Origin: Notamacropus eugenii
Taxonomy: Eukaryota; Chordata; Mammalia; Diprotodontia; Macropodidae
Length of the DNA: 64,000 nucleotides
NCBI RefSeq assembly: GCF_028372415.1
Contig: NC_092875.1
Location: 51,770,771 to 51,834,770 of the forward strand
Direction of reading: 5' to 3'
The notes under the pieces are model-generated. The model saw only the letters and a program-made list of their open reading frames with translations. It had not been told where the DNA came from and searched no databases. Positions 21,335 to 31,744 of this stretch are shown here, one piece after another. The position numbers were made by a program, and so were the translations under genes. The first letter of the stretch is position 1. Every line of letters begins with the position of its first letter.

Positions 21335-22020
21335 CTTTCTTTTTAATTCAATTTAATTTTATTTCTAGTTTCAAATTCTCCCCTCCCCCCACTCATTGAG
21401 AAGGCTAGAAAAAGAAAATTTGTTAACAAATATATAGAGTCAAGCAAAACAAATTCCTGCCTTAACTATATTCTCCAGCTCCCCACCCCCTCCACTCCCA
21501 ATGCTTAAATCTGCAGTTGGAGGTAGGAGGCATGTTTCATAATGAGTCCTTTAGAATTATGGTAATTGGGTTGATCAAAGTTACTATGTCTTTCAAAGTT
21601 ATTAAAAATATATGATTATTATCATTATTATAAAATAATATTATTGTATTAACTGTTTTCCTGGTTCTGCTCACTTAATTCTGCATCAGCTCATATTAAT
21701 CTTCTCCCTTCATAAAGTTTCATACAATTCATATGCTTCCCCTGAAACTATCCCTTTTATTATTTTTATACCATAATAGTATTCTCTCACATTCACATGC
21801 CATACGTGTTCAGTCATTCCAAAATAGATGGGCATCCCCTCAGCTTCCAGTAAAACAAAAAGAGCTGCTATAAGTAGTTTTTTATGTATAGATCCATTTT
21901 CTCCTTCTTTGACCTCTTTGGGGTATAGACCTATCACTAGGTCAGAAGGCATGCACAACTTAATGTTATTTTGAGTATGACTCCAAATTGTTTTCCAGAT
22001 GAAGCTTCCTTTTTCCAGGC
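21335..22020 (-). mobile_element. L1 LINE 3' end
   Basis: Inverted L1. GTTTTCCTGGTTCTGCTCAC near 21652 and AGATGGGCATCCCCTCAGCT near 21825 are the ORF2 end, and GGGGTATAGACCTATCACTA near 21919 is further upstream. On the - strand a 106-codon stretch from 22030 stays open over this part. Confidence 0.85.
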
Positions 22021-22127
22021 TCACCCACACTCAGGAAACCAGGCCAACTAAGGCAGAAGCCCTCACTGAGAAGCACAGCCCATACCCAAAGGCCTGGGAA
22101 CCTAGATCATCAGTATTGAGATGTTTT

Positions 22128-22372
22128 TTGTTGTTGTTTAGTCATGTCCAACAACCCCATTAGAGGTTTTCTTGGCAAAGATACTGGAGTTGTTTGCTAT
22201 TTCCTTCTCCAGCTCATTTAACAGATGAGAAAACGGAAGCAAACAGAGTTAAGTGACTTGCTCAAGGTCACAGAGCTAGTAAGTGTCTGAGGCTGGATTT
22301 GAACTCAGGAAGACGAATCTTTCTGACTCCTGACCCAGCGCTCTGTGCACTATGATGCCACCTAGCTGCTCA
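22128..22372 (-). repeat. RTE-tailed tRNA SINE
   Basis: Inverted copy with the RTE end (TTGTTTAGTCATGTCCAACA), AAAGATACTGGAGTTGTTTG and the inverted tRNA head ending in CCACCTAGCTGCT. Close to full length. Confidence 0.88.
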
Positions 22373-22599
22373 AATTATTAGAAATAGAATTTATGAGATT
22401 TAGGTGGGTTTTAAGTGTGTTGGGAGATCAGAGAAATGGACAGCAGCTATCCTAGAAAGAAGGTTCTCCAGGAAACCCCTCTTATCCCCAAGATTCCTGG
22501 TTCCAGAAGGGTACTTCTTTTCCTTGACATCCTCACCCCTAGACTCAGGCCCCTGGCTTTCCTCAAACTCTTCTCCTTTTGATGACTGGTGTTCTCAGG

Positions 22600-22795
22600 T
22601 TTGATCCCGAACATTGGATTCCCTCCTTGCTCCCCTTCTGTCCAGCACCTTGCATCTATTTTATAGATGCCTATATAAGGACATGTTGTCTCCCTCTCCC
22701 TCTTAAAGGCACAGACTAGTTCATTTTCATCTCTGTATTCACAATGCTTGGCATAAAAGTTTATTGATTGATTGACTGACCAACTGACTGAGAAG
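22600..22795 (+). mobile_element. L2 LINE 3' end
   Basis: Ends with CACAATGCTTGGCATAAAAG and TTTATTGATTGATTGACTGA, the typical L2 tail. The upstream part is degraded. Confidence 0.6.
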
Positions 22796-22868
22796 GGCCA
22801 CCAGGATGATGAGGGCATGAGGATGAGGGATTAGTTGAAAAAGCTAGGAAGATTTAGCCTGGAGGAGA
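22796..22868 (+). mobile_element. CR1/L3 fragment
   Basis: AAGGGCCACCAGGATGATGA and AGATTTAGCCTGGAGGAGAA match the L3 3' region. Confidence 0.6.
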
Positions 22869-23060
22869 AGAAGAATCACAGAATATTAAAGCAGGGAGGG
22901 TCCTTAGAGATTACTGTATCTAACCACCTCACCACTGAGTAAACTGAGTCCCAAAGAAATGAAGGGACTTAATCAAGGTCACATAGTTGGAGTAGCTGAG
23001 CCTGGACTAAAATGTCTTCTGACTCAAAATATAGCATTTGTTGCACTACATTACGCATAG
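22869..23060 (-). repeat. MIR-like SINE
   Basis: GCAGGGAGGGTCCTTAGAGA, AATCAAGGTCACATAGTTGG and the inverted tRNA-like end. Same family as the copy at 8.8 kb. Confidence 0.6.
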
Positions 23061-23309
23061 TGGAGGGACTGGGAGCATTGCTTTTACACTCCTCAAATTT
23101 ATTTTCTAATTACTTTTTAACTGATGAACTTTGTTTTGACATAATGAACAAAACCAAGTAAATCCACAAATAAGCCATGAACACAATATATTTCCCTTAA
23201 GATGGTTTAATAAAATGGTTCCACAAGTTATTTTGGTTGTTAGGAAATAAAACAGCCCTCACATTTCTGAGGGACCATCATGTATGTGGTAAAGGGATTA
23301 CGGATAAAA

Positions 23310-23690
23310 GATAATTAGTCAACAAGTGAACATTTCCTAAGCAGCTACCATGTGCCAAGCCCTGGGTGGGATAAAGAAAAAGCAAAAACAGTCCCTATCC
23401 TCAAGGACCTTACATTTCCATGGAGTAGACAAGTTAAATGCAGAGACGATGGAAGGTAACCTTTGAGATAATTGGGCTAGCACATGGGGAGACCTGAAGA
23501 CACAGATTGGGATGAAAACATGGAGATGGAACTCCAAGATATGTAGGACAGGATGGCTGGATTGTAGAGTAGGGGGAGGGGAGCAGAATGTAAGAAGATG
23601 GGAAGACAGCAAGTTGTAAAGAACTTTAAATGCCAAGCAAAGGATTTTATATTTGATATTGGAGTTAATAGGGCAGAACAAGAAGTGGTC
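23310..23690 (+). repeat. Copy of the 'tttattaag' repeat, fuller form
   Basis: GAACATTTCCTAAGCAGCTA, then TATCCTCAAGGACCTTACAT and a long tail with GTTGTAAAGAACTTTAAATG. The tail shares words with the end of the copy at 5.4-5.77 kb, so both are the same family and over 380 bp long. Confidence 0.5.
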
Positions 23691-24030
23691 AGAAGGGACA
23701 GGGAGGAAGATTTAGGGCTCGATGTGAAATGTTTTCTAACAAACAGAGCTATCCCACTATGGAACAGGCAGTCTTGAAATGAAACTGTCATTATCATCTT
23801 CATCTTCCTCTTCTTCCTCCTCCTCCTTTTCTCAAAGAGGACCAATGATATCATGAGGATGATGTCTGGACTTGGCCTGTGAATTGGATTTAAGTGGGGT
23901 AGACCTTAGCTCCTTGTCAACAGAAGTGTGCAAAGAGATCTAACAGTCACTTGTAGAACCGCTTTAGGCTCTTCAGGCAAGGGGCTATACTAGGTCCCCC
24001 CTGAAGCTCCTTACAGTTCTGGATTCTAGG
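23690..24030 (+). mobile_element. CR1/L3 3' end split by an insertion
   Basis: GCTCGATGTGAAATGTTTTC then CAGAGCTATCCCACTATGGA up to 23770, and from about 23900 AGAACCGCTTTAGGCTCTTC and CTTACAGTTCTGGATTCTAG. Between them sits a (TTC)-rich stretch followed by the tail words of another repeat (AAAGAGGACCAATGATATCA). Confidence 0.6.
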
Positions 24031-25665
24031 ACTGTACTGAGCCCTGGCTGCCCTTCAGTCTGGATCACTTGAACTTCTGTCTTCCCCTCCTCCCCACCTC
24101 ACCCTACCCCCTCCACCATTGTTTCGTTAGTATATTTTGAGCTAGATGGCCACCAAATTTTATGGTTCTAAATAGTGTGCTATGTTTAGTGAGCCCACCT
24201 TGAATAGTGGTGTCCCCATCGGAGAGCTCCCTCCACTTCCTACCCTACAAATATGTATGTATACCCTGAGCCTGGCTAGTAGGAACCTGGGTCCCAGTAC
24301 CTGACCTTGGGCAGTTCCTACTATGTCCAGCAGATGGCAGCCATACCTGGTCCAAGGCTTCTCAGCTGGAGCTGGTTTAGACTGGTCCAGGAAGGTTGAG
24401 ATTAGATACCCTGGTGCTCCTAAGACTGTCTGACAGTGGGCATCATCAGAATTTGGGTGTCAAAGGCTTTTATCTTGGTGTTTGGGTGTTAATGACCAGT
24501 TGAGGTTGTCTTGGTCTGGGACTTGGGGGAGACTGTCCTTGGAGAGGTTGAAGGAAAGGGGACTGGAAGGAGGGAACAATTAGCCTGCCGGGGTGGCTCC
24601 ACTGAGCCCCAAGCCCTGGTTTCTGGACCTTCATCACCCTTCTCAGGCAAGGGCCTGGCGCCTCCTTCCCTCCCTCTACGGCGGAGTCCTGGAGATAGAG
24701 ATACAGAAGTTGGTTCGGACCTTCCTACACAGAGGTCACTGTCCATTTGGTTGAGATCCTTCTCCCTGGAGACTGAGCTTTGCACCTAAATAAAGCAGAA
24801 GGCAGACATGCCCTACCCCAGCCCCGATTAGTCCTTGCCCATCACATCAGCCAGATCAATTCCTGTTCAGACTTTGGGTTCTGAGGGTCGAAGGTTACCA
24901 ACCCCATCAAATCCATGCTCCTGTCCCTCATGGGCTATCAAATTGGTCAAGCACTCATGTTGAGCTCCTGGATATCTCAGCAGCCCCCAATCCTATCCTC
25001 AGCAAGCCCTCATCTTACTGAAACCCTGGTTGAGCCAAGTCCGAAACTACCAAAGCAGCTGCCAAGTGGTTGTGGGAGAGACATCAAGTCAGGCTGCATC
25101 CCTCCTGGAAATAGCTTGGGTTAGTTACGGAAGTCTGCCTGGAGGAAGCAGGGAGCTTGGGGGCCCATGCTGAAAATGGGAGGTTGGGGTCCGCCTGAGG
25201 CTTCTAGGAGGCTGAGCAGGAAGGAAAAGGGTGGGAAGGGCAGGCTAATCTAGGCTGGATCATCGCTGATGAGGCTGCAAAGTCTCAAAGCCACACAAAA
25301 GCCTCATCTCACTCAGATTTCCTATGAAAAATTTAAAAACAGTTACCCATCTCCCCATTGGTATCTGACTGTCTCAGCTTTTGCCCAGGGACCTGTGGTA
25401 TCTGCAGAAGCTTCTGTCCACTTTTTGAACCTATGTTAACCAGGGCCATTGAGGATTTCAAGAAAGACCTTTTTCTCCCTTGGGCCCAGACCCTCAAATC
25501 CTTTGATCTCACGCTAGCATCCTAGGACTAAAGGCCATTTTTCAGAGAGAGAAGCTGAGATCCCCTCAGGGAGAGAGGAGACTCTGGAACCCTTAAGCCA
25601 GGGTTTCCCCGGTTGCACCAAGGCCATGTCCCCTTTCTGGGGTCTCAGAAAGGCAGTATTGAGGA
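24030..25665. other. Repeat-poor interval
   Basis: Mostly unique-looking GC-richer sequence with almost no SINE or LINE, in contrast to both flanks. It contains a CTCF-like motif (24327-24340) and a 92-codon frame at 24511-24789 whose stop overlaps AATAAA. I cannot assign a gene; regulatory sequence is possible. Confidence 0.4.
24327..24340 (+). promoter_or_regulatory. CTCF-like motif
   Basis: CCAGCAGATGGCAG agrees well with the CTCF core consensus (CCANNAGRKGGCAS). It lies in a repeat-poor interval between ACTL9 and NFILZ, where a boundary site would be plausible. Single-motif evidence only. Confidence 0.4.
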
Positions 25666-25671
25666 AGAAAG

Positions 25672-25945
25672 GAAAGAAGCAAGCATTTAGGTGCCTACTA
25701 TGTGCTAGGCACTGTGCCAAATGCTTTACAGATATTATCTCATTCTGGTTCTCATAACAACCCTGGGTGGGGCAGGGATAGGTGCTATTTTTATCCCCAT
25801 TTTACAGATGAAGACATGGAGGCAAGAAGGCATTAAGTGACTTATCCAGGGTCACATAGCTAATAAGTGTCTGAGGCCAGATTTAAACTTACGTCTCCTG
25901 ACGCCAAATCTAGCATTCTATCTACAGCATTACCTAGCTACCATG
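25672..25945 (-). repeat. MIR/THER-type SINE, near full length
   Basis: Inverted copy: CCTACTATGTGCTAGGCACT, TTTTACAGATGAAGACATGG, GGGTCACATAGCTAATAAGT and the inverted tRNA head up to CCTAGCTACC. Confidence 0.88.
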
Positions 25946-25954
25946 CAAAGGAGA

Positions 25955-26215
25955 GGCAAGGGAAAAAGCATTTATTAACTGCCTACTGTGTGCCAGACAT
26001 GGCTCTCAGTGCTTTACAAACGTTATCTCCTTTGATCTTTACCACAACCCTGGGAGGTGGGTGCTATTCATATTCTCCTTTTACAACTGAAAAATGGAGG
26101 CAGACGGGCTCATTGACTTGTCCAGGGTCACACAACAAGTAAGTGTTTGAGGCTGCATTTGAATTCAGGTCTTCCTCACTGCACACCTAACCCTGTCCTC
26201 TGTGCCACCACATCC
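25955..26215 (-). repeat. MIR/THER-type SINE, near full length
   Basis: A second inverted copy right after the first, with the same motif order (TGCCTACTGTGTGCCAGACA, GGGTCACACAACAAGTAAGT). The two copies differ enough to be separate insertions rather than a recent duplication. Confidence 0.85.
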
Positions 26216-26284
26216 TCTCTCCCATAAGAATTCCAGGGGAAATGAGCAAGCCTGGTGTCTTGTATCCTATGACCCTATTCCAGC

Positions 26285-26490
26285 CAGTGAGGCAGCTCGG
26301 ATGAGGAGGAAGAGCACTGGATTTAGCGTCACAAGAGCTGGGTTCAAGTCCTAACTCTGCTACTTGGACCTGTGGGATCTGGGCAGGTCATTTCAGCTTT
26401 CAGGGCCTTAGTTTACTCATCTGTAAAATGAAAAGGTTAGATTTGATACTCTCTAAGGACTCGCCCAGCTTAACATCCTGAGACACACTG
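26285..26490 (+). repeat. MIR-type SINE
   Basis: AGCTGGGTTCAAGTCCTAAC (B-box region), GGGCAGGTCATTTCAGCTTT and ACTCATCTGTAAAATGAAAA. Confidence 0.75.
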
Positions 26491-26627
26491 GGCTGAATGG
26501 GCTCCAGTTTGGTACCCAGGAGAGGGTTGGAGATCCCTAGAATCACTGGCCAGAGGCTGGAGATAGTCACAGGAAAGAATTAGGGGATTGCTTTACACAT
26601 TGTGAAGAGGTGGAGAAAGGTAATAGA

Positions 26628-26765
26628 GGTAGTCAGACAGACAGAAGGATAGAGAGATAGATAGATAGATAGATAGGAGAGATAGGACAGATAGATGATA
26701 GATTGATGGATAGATACTCAGATCGATAGACTAGTCAATAGACAGACGAATGGATGAATAGATTA
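26628..26765. repeat. GATA/GACA microsatellite
   Basis: AGATAGATAGATAGATAGAT core with flanking diverged GACA and GATG units. Confidence 0.95.
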
Positions 26766-26799
26766 TTGTGGATATATCTTACATATACAAAGTTTTGTA

Positions 26800-27060
26800 G
26801 AGGCAGCTAGCTGACACAGTGTTCTGGGCCTGGAGTCAGGAAGACCTTAGTTCAAATTCTGCCTCAGATACTTTCTAACTCTGTGACCTTGGGCAAGTCA
26901 CTTAATCTCCTTCGGTCCCGATTTCCTTATCTGCAACATGGGCATAGTAGTAGCATCTCCCTCATGGATGTGTTGTGAGGATCGACGGAGATAATACTTC
27001 GCACAATACCTATGACATAGTAGGTGCTTTAAAAAAAATGCTTATTGCCTTTCCTTGTTT
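26800..27060 (+). repeat. MIR/THER-type SINE, near full length
   Basis: Head AGGCAGCTAGCTGACACAGT, B-box TTAGTTCAAATTCTGCCTCA, GTGACCTTGGGCAAGTCACT and the end GACATAGTAGGTGCTTTAAA. Confidence 0.9.
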
Positions 27061-27064
27061 GCAT

Positions 27065-27365
27065 GGCATAGTGTACAGAATGCTGGGCCTAGAGTGATGA
27101 AAACTTGAGTTCAAATCCTACCTCAGAATACAGGCTATATAAAAACAAAAGATAGCAATAAAAAAAATTAAAGAAAAAAAAATCCAGCCTCAGACATGTA
27201 CAAACTGGACAAGTCATTTCACTTCATTCTTCTGTGCCTCAGTTTCCTGCTTTGAAAATGGAGATAATAATTGTACTTGCTTCATAAGCTTCTTGTAAGG
27301 ATCAAATGAAATACTATATGTAAAGTGTTTTGCACTTTATAATGTTGTGTAAATGTTGGCTATTA
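27065..27365 (+). repeat. MIR/THER-type SINE with A-rich insert
   Basis: TGAGTTCAAATCCTACCTCA near 27106, an A-rich stretch of about 50 bases at 27130-27183 that breaks the tRNA-related part and repeats its junction (CCTCAGA), then TGCCTCAGTTTCCTGCTTTG and GGATCAAATGAAATACTATA. It ends in the (TAG)n run. Confidence 0.85.

Positions 27366-27430
<65 letters not shown>
27365..27430. repeat. (TAG)n microsatellite, about 22 units
   Basis: An uninterrupted trinucleotide run of about 66 bases grown from the tail of the preceding SINE. Its purity suggests it is young and length-variable. Confidence 0.97.
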
Positions 27431-27431
<1 letters not shown>

Positions 27432-27439
27432 CAGTGTTT

Positions 27440-27592
27440 ACTTATTGGGGCACTGTCATCTATCCTTCAGTGGAATGGAACCACCCCAAAGGCAGGAATG
27501 AATTTCTATTTTGTCTTTGAAAACCCAGCACCTGCCACAGTACCTGATACATGGTAGATGCTTAGTAAATGTTTGTTAAATGATTAGGATGG
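27440..27592 (+). mobile_element. L2 LINE 3' end
   Basis: ACCACCCCAAAGGCAGGAAT, GCACCTGCCACAGTACCTGA and the tail GTAAATGTTTGTTAAATGAT. Confidence 0.75.
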
Positions 27593-27594
27593 GG

Positions 27595-28645
27595 GAAGTA
27601 TTCCCAAACTCTCTATAGACCAGAAGTCCAGGAAAAGGACCAGGAGCAGTGGGGAGTAGGAGGAGAAGGCAGAGATTGAGGGGCCTGCTGCAGGTTGAAG
27701 TCTCTTCTCTCACTCAAAGAACTGAGACTGTGGTCAGAGGGATGAGTAGCAACTCACAGTAGCAACCTAGAACTTACCTGATGCTGCATCCATAGCAAAC
27801 AGGATTGGGTTTTCTCCCCCCAATCCATTAGAGATTCAGACATGGAGGAGAAGGGATGCTTAAATATGAACAGAACCAGTTTTTCTGCAGTACTTTTTCA
27901 TATCATACCTATTTCACATCAGGGACACAAGGACCCTGGAAGTTTCCACAGAGGGAGACAGAACAGAATTTGTGATTCATCCCACCAGAAGTGAAGCTGC
28001 CCCAATCCTCTCTAGGACACGGAGAGAAGACAGTTATCCTTGACTGTGACCAAGGGCAGGAAGCCAATAGGAAAAGGGCAACTTAATTTATTGTACACAA
28101 GTCCAAGATTAGGTTCTTCTTTTCTTTCCATTGACCTTGGATTTGAACTTCTGGGCCTCCATGAAATGGGAGTATCCAGGCCCACTGCCCTGGTCTCTAG
28201 ATGACTAGAAACCAGTAGTTGGGGAGAGATACAGATTCTAAAACAGAGATAGAGAAAGGAGATGTGAGGAAGTGGGATCCTGAGAGCTGAGATTGTCAGT
28301 AATTGTGAATCTCTCATTGATACCAGTGATCTGTGTTGGGGCTTTTTCCATACTTAGTGTTCAAACACCTAGGTATGTGTTCTCCCTGATAAATGTGTCA
28401 AGGTTTAGTATTCTTTCCCTTATTTTAAGTGGGAGAAAGTGACTTGATTGATTTACCCAATCAACTCCTATCATTGTACATATAAGAAATAAAATAAGTC
28501 AAATAATTTTCATAAAGAAAATTTAATTCAGCACATGAAGTTAAATATTTATCAGAGCCACAGTCAGATAAACTAGTGAGACCCCTGATTTTTCTTCTCA
28601 ACAAAGCAACCCATTTACTGTCAATAGAGTTTTTAAAAGGGATAT
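27595..28645. other. Unassigned intergenic stretch
   Basis: No gene or repeat that I can name in about 1 kb. A 101-codon frame on the - strand (28012-28317) has no homology I recognise and no splice context. Confidence 0.4.
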
Positions 28646-28651
28646 GCAAAT

Positions 28652-28746
28652 ATTTGTTCTGTGAAGTTCAGATTCAGTCAAAGGGCCACACTTGAGGACC
28701 TAGATGGCCACATGTGACCTTGAGCCCCACAGGTTCCCCATCCCTG
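28652..28746. mobile_element. Half copy of the palindromic hAT MITE
   Basis: The right arm only: TTTGTTCTGTGAAGTTCAGA to ACAGGTTCCCCATCCCTG. The left arm is absent. Confidence 0.75.
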
Positions 28747-28978
28747 GTCTAGGTCATGATCAGTCTCCAGTTTGCTTTCGATTTGATAGAAAACAGAACC
28801 AAGAAAGCTGATCCTCAGAGACACCTTGTGAGCATATTTAGCAAGACTGGGATAGGCTTTGCCAAGGGCACACTAACAATTCTATATTTTCCTTGATTAG
28901 ATACCAATTTAGATTATGGTTATGGTGGAGATCCATTGGCTTATATTTCACTGGGTTGTTACATTTTTCCCCTTGCTC

Positions 28979-29214
28979 AAAAGGCAGTGGATAGAACTCA
29001 GGGCCTGGAGCGAGTGTTCCTGAGTTCAAATCTGGCCTCAGATGCTTGAAAGCTGTGTGACCCTGGGCATGTCACTTCACCCTGTTTACCTCAGTTTCTT
29101 CTTCTGTAAAATGAGCTGGAAAAGGAAATGGCAAACCGCTCAAGTATCTCTGCTAAGAAAACCCCAAATGGCATTACAAAGAGTCAGACATGACTGAAAA
29201 ATGACTAAACAAAA
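28979..29214 (+). repeat. RTE-tailed tRNA SINE, full length
   Basis: tRNA-like head (GAGTTCAAATCTGGCCTCAG, GTGTGACCCTGGGCATGTCA), then TTCTGTAAAATGAGCTGGAA and the RTE tail AAAGAGTCAGACATGACTGA. It shows the complete structure of this family in forward orientation. Confidence 0.92.
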
Positions 29215-29437
29215 GAACAGTGTGAAAAAGATTTTGTATTCAAACCACATTCATTTGGCAGAAATTAATCCTTTAACTGTGTCTTCCAAATTTTTCAGTT
29301 ACATTATACTGATTCTTCCTTTTTATACCCAAACTCACATCTTCATCATTTTATCTCCAGTCCATATATGGTTCCCCCCCGCCCCCCCACACACACTACT
29401 ACTTTTGGAATATTTCAATAAGACAATGTAATTATTA

Positions 29438-29590
29438 TTTTTTTTTAAAGCCAAAGAAAACAAAGTTTATTAAGGATTCGCCTAATTGGGTTGCCTCTTA
29501 AGGAGCCTAAGCTTTTATAACGCTTGTATTCACAAGCGGGCCAGACACAATCCCAGCTAGACAGAGTCTGAGCTGGATTGCATCTGAGCC
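29438..29590 (-). mobile_element. Small processed retroinsertion with perfect 18-bp duplication
   Basis: Flanked by identical copies of AAGACAATGTAATTATTA at 29420-29437 and 29591-29608. On the - strand the insert is about 140 bases, with AATAAA about 20 nt before a poly(A) tract, which is the mark of L1-driven retroposition of a polyadenylated RNA. A TATAAAAGCTTAGGCTCC word inside suggests the promoter/polyadenylation region of an LTR transcript or a short unknown RNA. The perfect duplication suggests a fairly recent event. Confidence 0.75.
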
Positions 29591-29637
29591 AAGACAATGT
29601 AATTATTAACCAACTATTCTCTCCTCTCACTTGGGCA

Positions 29638-29775
29638 CATACATACTGCCTAGAAAGGTAGTGAGTTCCCTCTCACTGGAGCTCTTAAAGCAAAGACTAG
29701 TTGAGGATGCTGTAAAGGAGATCCTTGTTCAGGGAGGAGTTGGCCTCAGAAATCCCTTCTGGTATTAAAACTCTG
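29638..29775 (+). mobile_element. CR1/L3 3' end fragment
   Basis: GGTAGTGAGTTCCCTCTCAC, AGCAAAGACTAGTTGAGGAT and TTGTTCAGGGAGGAGTTGGC match the last part of L3. Confidence 0.7.
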
Positions 29776-29890
29776 GGACCATCTATTCTAGCCTCCTGTT
29801 TTACACATGAAGAAACTGAGAAGCAGGCAGGTAAATGAGTAGAGCTGGGGTTTGAGCATAGACCGCTGATTCCAAATCCAGGGCTTTCTC
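29776..29890 (-). repeat. MIR-like SINE fragment
   Basis: TTTACACATGAAGAAACTGA and the inverted tRNA-like end. Abuts the L3 tail. Confidence 0.5.
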
Positions 29891-31535
29891 CAAAGTTACC
29901 AATGTCTCCTTAGTTGCCAAATCCAATGGCCTTTTCTCAATCATCCTTCTTGGCTTCTATGCAACCTGTAATAGTTATTCACTCTCTTCTCCTTGGTACT
30001 TTTTTCTCTGAGTTTTTGGGACACTGCTCTCTCCTAATTCTCTTCCTGCTTATATGAACTATCTCCTTTGTTGGATCTTCATTCACATCATATCTAGTAA
30101 CTATGAGGCTCCCTCAAGGATCTGTCCTGGGCCCTCTTCTCTTCTCCTTCTATGCCATTAATTCACTTGATGATCTTATCAATTTCCATGGATTCAAGTC
30201 TCATCCTTCAATGGATGATTTTTACATCTATTTTTCCAGTCTAGACTCTCTCCTGACCTCCAGTCACATATCTCTACTTACCTATTGGACATCTTGAACT
30301 GGATGTCTTGTAGACATCTTAAAATCTACATGCCCAAAACAAGACTTATTCTCTTTTTTCTGAAACCTTCCCCTATTCCTAACTTCCCTATTATTGCTGA
30401 AGGCACTACCATCCTCCCATCCATCTAGGCTCACAGTGATAATAATAATGGCACCTAATGCTTATATAGCATCCTTGATCCTCACTCTCTCAGCTTCCAT
30501 ATCCAATCAGTTACCATGTCCTGCCATTCCTACCTTGGTAACATCTCTAGTATACATACCATCCCTCCTTCTCTCCTCTGGCATTGTCACCACTTTGGTC
30601 TAGGCTTCAGGCCTAGACTATTGCAATAGCCAAATCTCTCCTCCACTCAGATGTCACAGTAATCTTCCGAAAGTATAAGTCTGACCATATCACCTCCCAA
30701 CCACTCCATCCCATTCTTCAATGGAAAAACTCCAGTGGTTCCCTATCAACTCCAGGATCAAATATAAAATCCTATTTGGATTTTAAAGCCTTTCATAACT
30801 TGGCACCTTCCTTGTAGTTGCTGAGTTGTTTCAGTTGTGTCTGACTCTTTGTGACCCCACTTGGGGTTTTCTTGACAAAGATACTGGAGTAGTTTACCAT
30901 GTCCTTCTCTAGCTCATTTTACAGATGAGAAACTGAGGCAAACAGGGTTAATTGACTTGCCCAGGGTCACACAGCTAGGAAGTGTCTGAGGATTTGAACA
31001 CAGGTCTTCCTGTCACTAAGCCTGGTACACTGTCCACTGTAGAACCTAGCTGCCCTGCTACCTTCCAATCTTTCCAGTATTCTTGTACCTTACACCTTAC
31101 TCCTCTCCTTCTCACCCTCATGTACTTTTCAATTCAGCTACCCTGACCCAGTTGCTATAACTTACACAAGATACCCCATCTCTCTACTCCAAGCATTTTC
31201 ATTAGCTATCCTCCATATCTTGAACTCTCTCCCTCTTCATCACTGCCTTCTGACTTTTCTGACTTCTTTCAGGTCTCAGCTAAAATACCACTTTTCCATG
31301 AAGGCTTTTCCAATTCTTCTTAATCTTTGCGCCTTCCCTCAGTTGATTATTTCCCATTTATTTTGGAATAGCGTATTCTCATATATAGTTCTTTGCATTT
31401 TGTCTCCCCTCTTAGACTGTGAATATCTTGAGATCAGGGACTATCTTTTGCCTTTCTTTATATCCCTAGCCCTTAGCACAGTGCCTGGTATGCAGTAGAT
31501 GCTTAACGAATCCTTGTTGATTTGACCCTACTTGA
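29890..31535 (+). mobile_element. L2 LINE with recognisable reverse-transcriptase motif
   Basis: The frame at 30103 reads LPQGSVLGPLLFSFYAINSL, the L2 reverse-transcriptase motif, followed after the YADD-equivalent position by FYIYFSS. Downstream are the L2 3' words CACTCCAAGCATTTTC-like sequence near 31187, and the tail AGACTGTGAATATCTTGAGA near 31413 and GCACAGTGCCTGGTATGCAG. An RTE-tailed SINE (30826-31063) interrupts it. Non-functional. Confidence 0.9.
30826..31063 (-). repeat. RTE-tailed tRNA SINE nested in L2
   Basis: GTTTCAGTTGTGTCTGACTC, AAAGATACTGGAGTAGTTTA, GGGTCACACAGCTAGGAAGT and an inverted head up to CCTAGCTGCC. L2 sequence continues on both sides, so the SINE is the younger element. 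Confidence 0.9.
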
Positions 31536-31744
31536 CTTCACTTTCCACTATGCCATATTGCCTTTCACACTCTCTAATATCATAATTATGTGCTTAGATT
31601 TTCACTTGCTGAGATTAATAAGCAGCTTGAGAGCAACATCCTGATTATCTTTGCATTTCCAATACCAAACACAGTGCCTTGGGTGATATCAGACAACCTG
31701 AATTCAAATCACTGGGCCTCAGTTTCCTCTTCTGTAAAATATGA

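Noticed and set aside
22447-22818. A 123-codon frame on the - strand
   Set aside because: Runs across an L2 tail and unique sequence with no protein similarity that I recognise.
26800-26900. tRNA-like A and B boxes
   Set aside because: They belong to a SINE head; such boxes recur in every SINE here and none makes a clean tRNA cloverleaf.
29201-30603. Short + strand frames including an LPQGSVLGPLLF motif
   Set aside because: They are L2 reverse-transcriptase remains, not a host gene.
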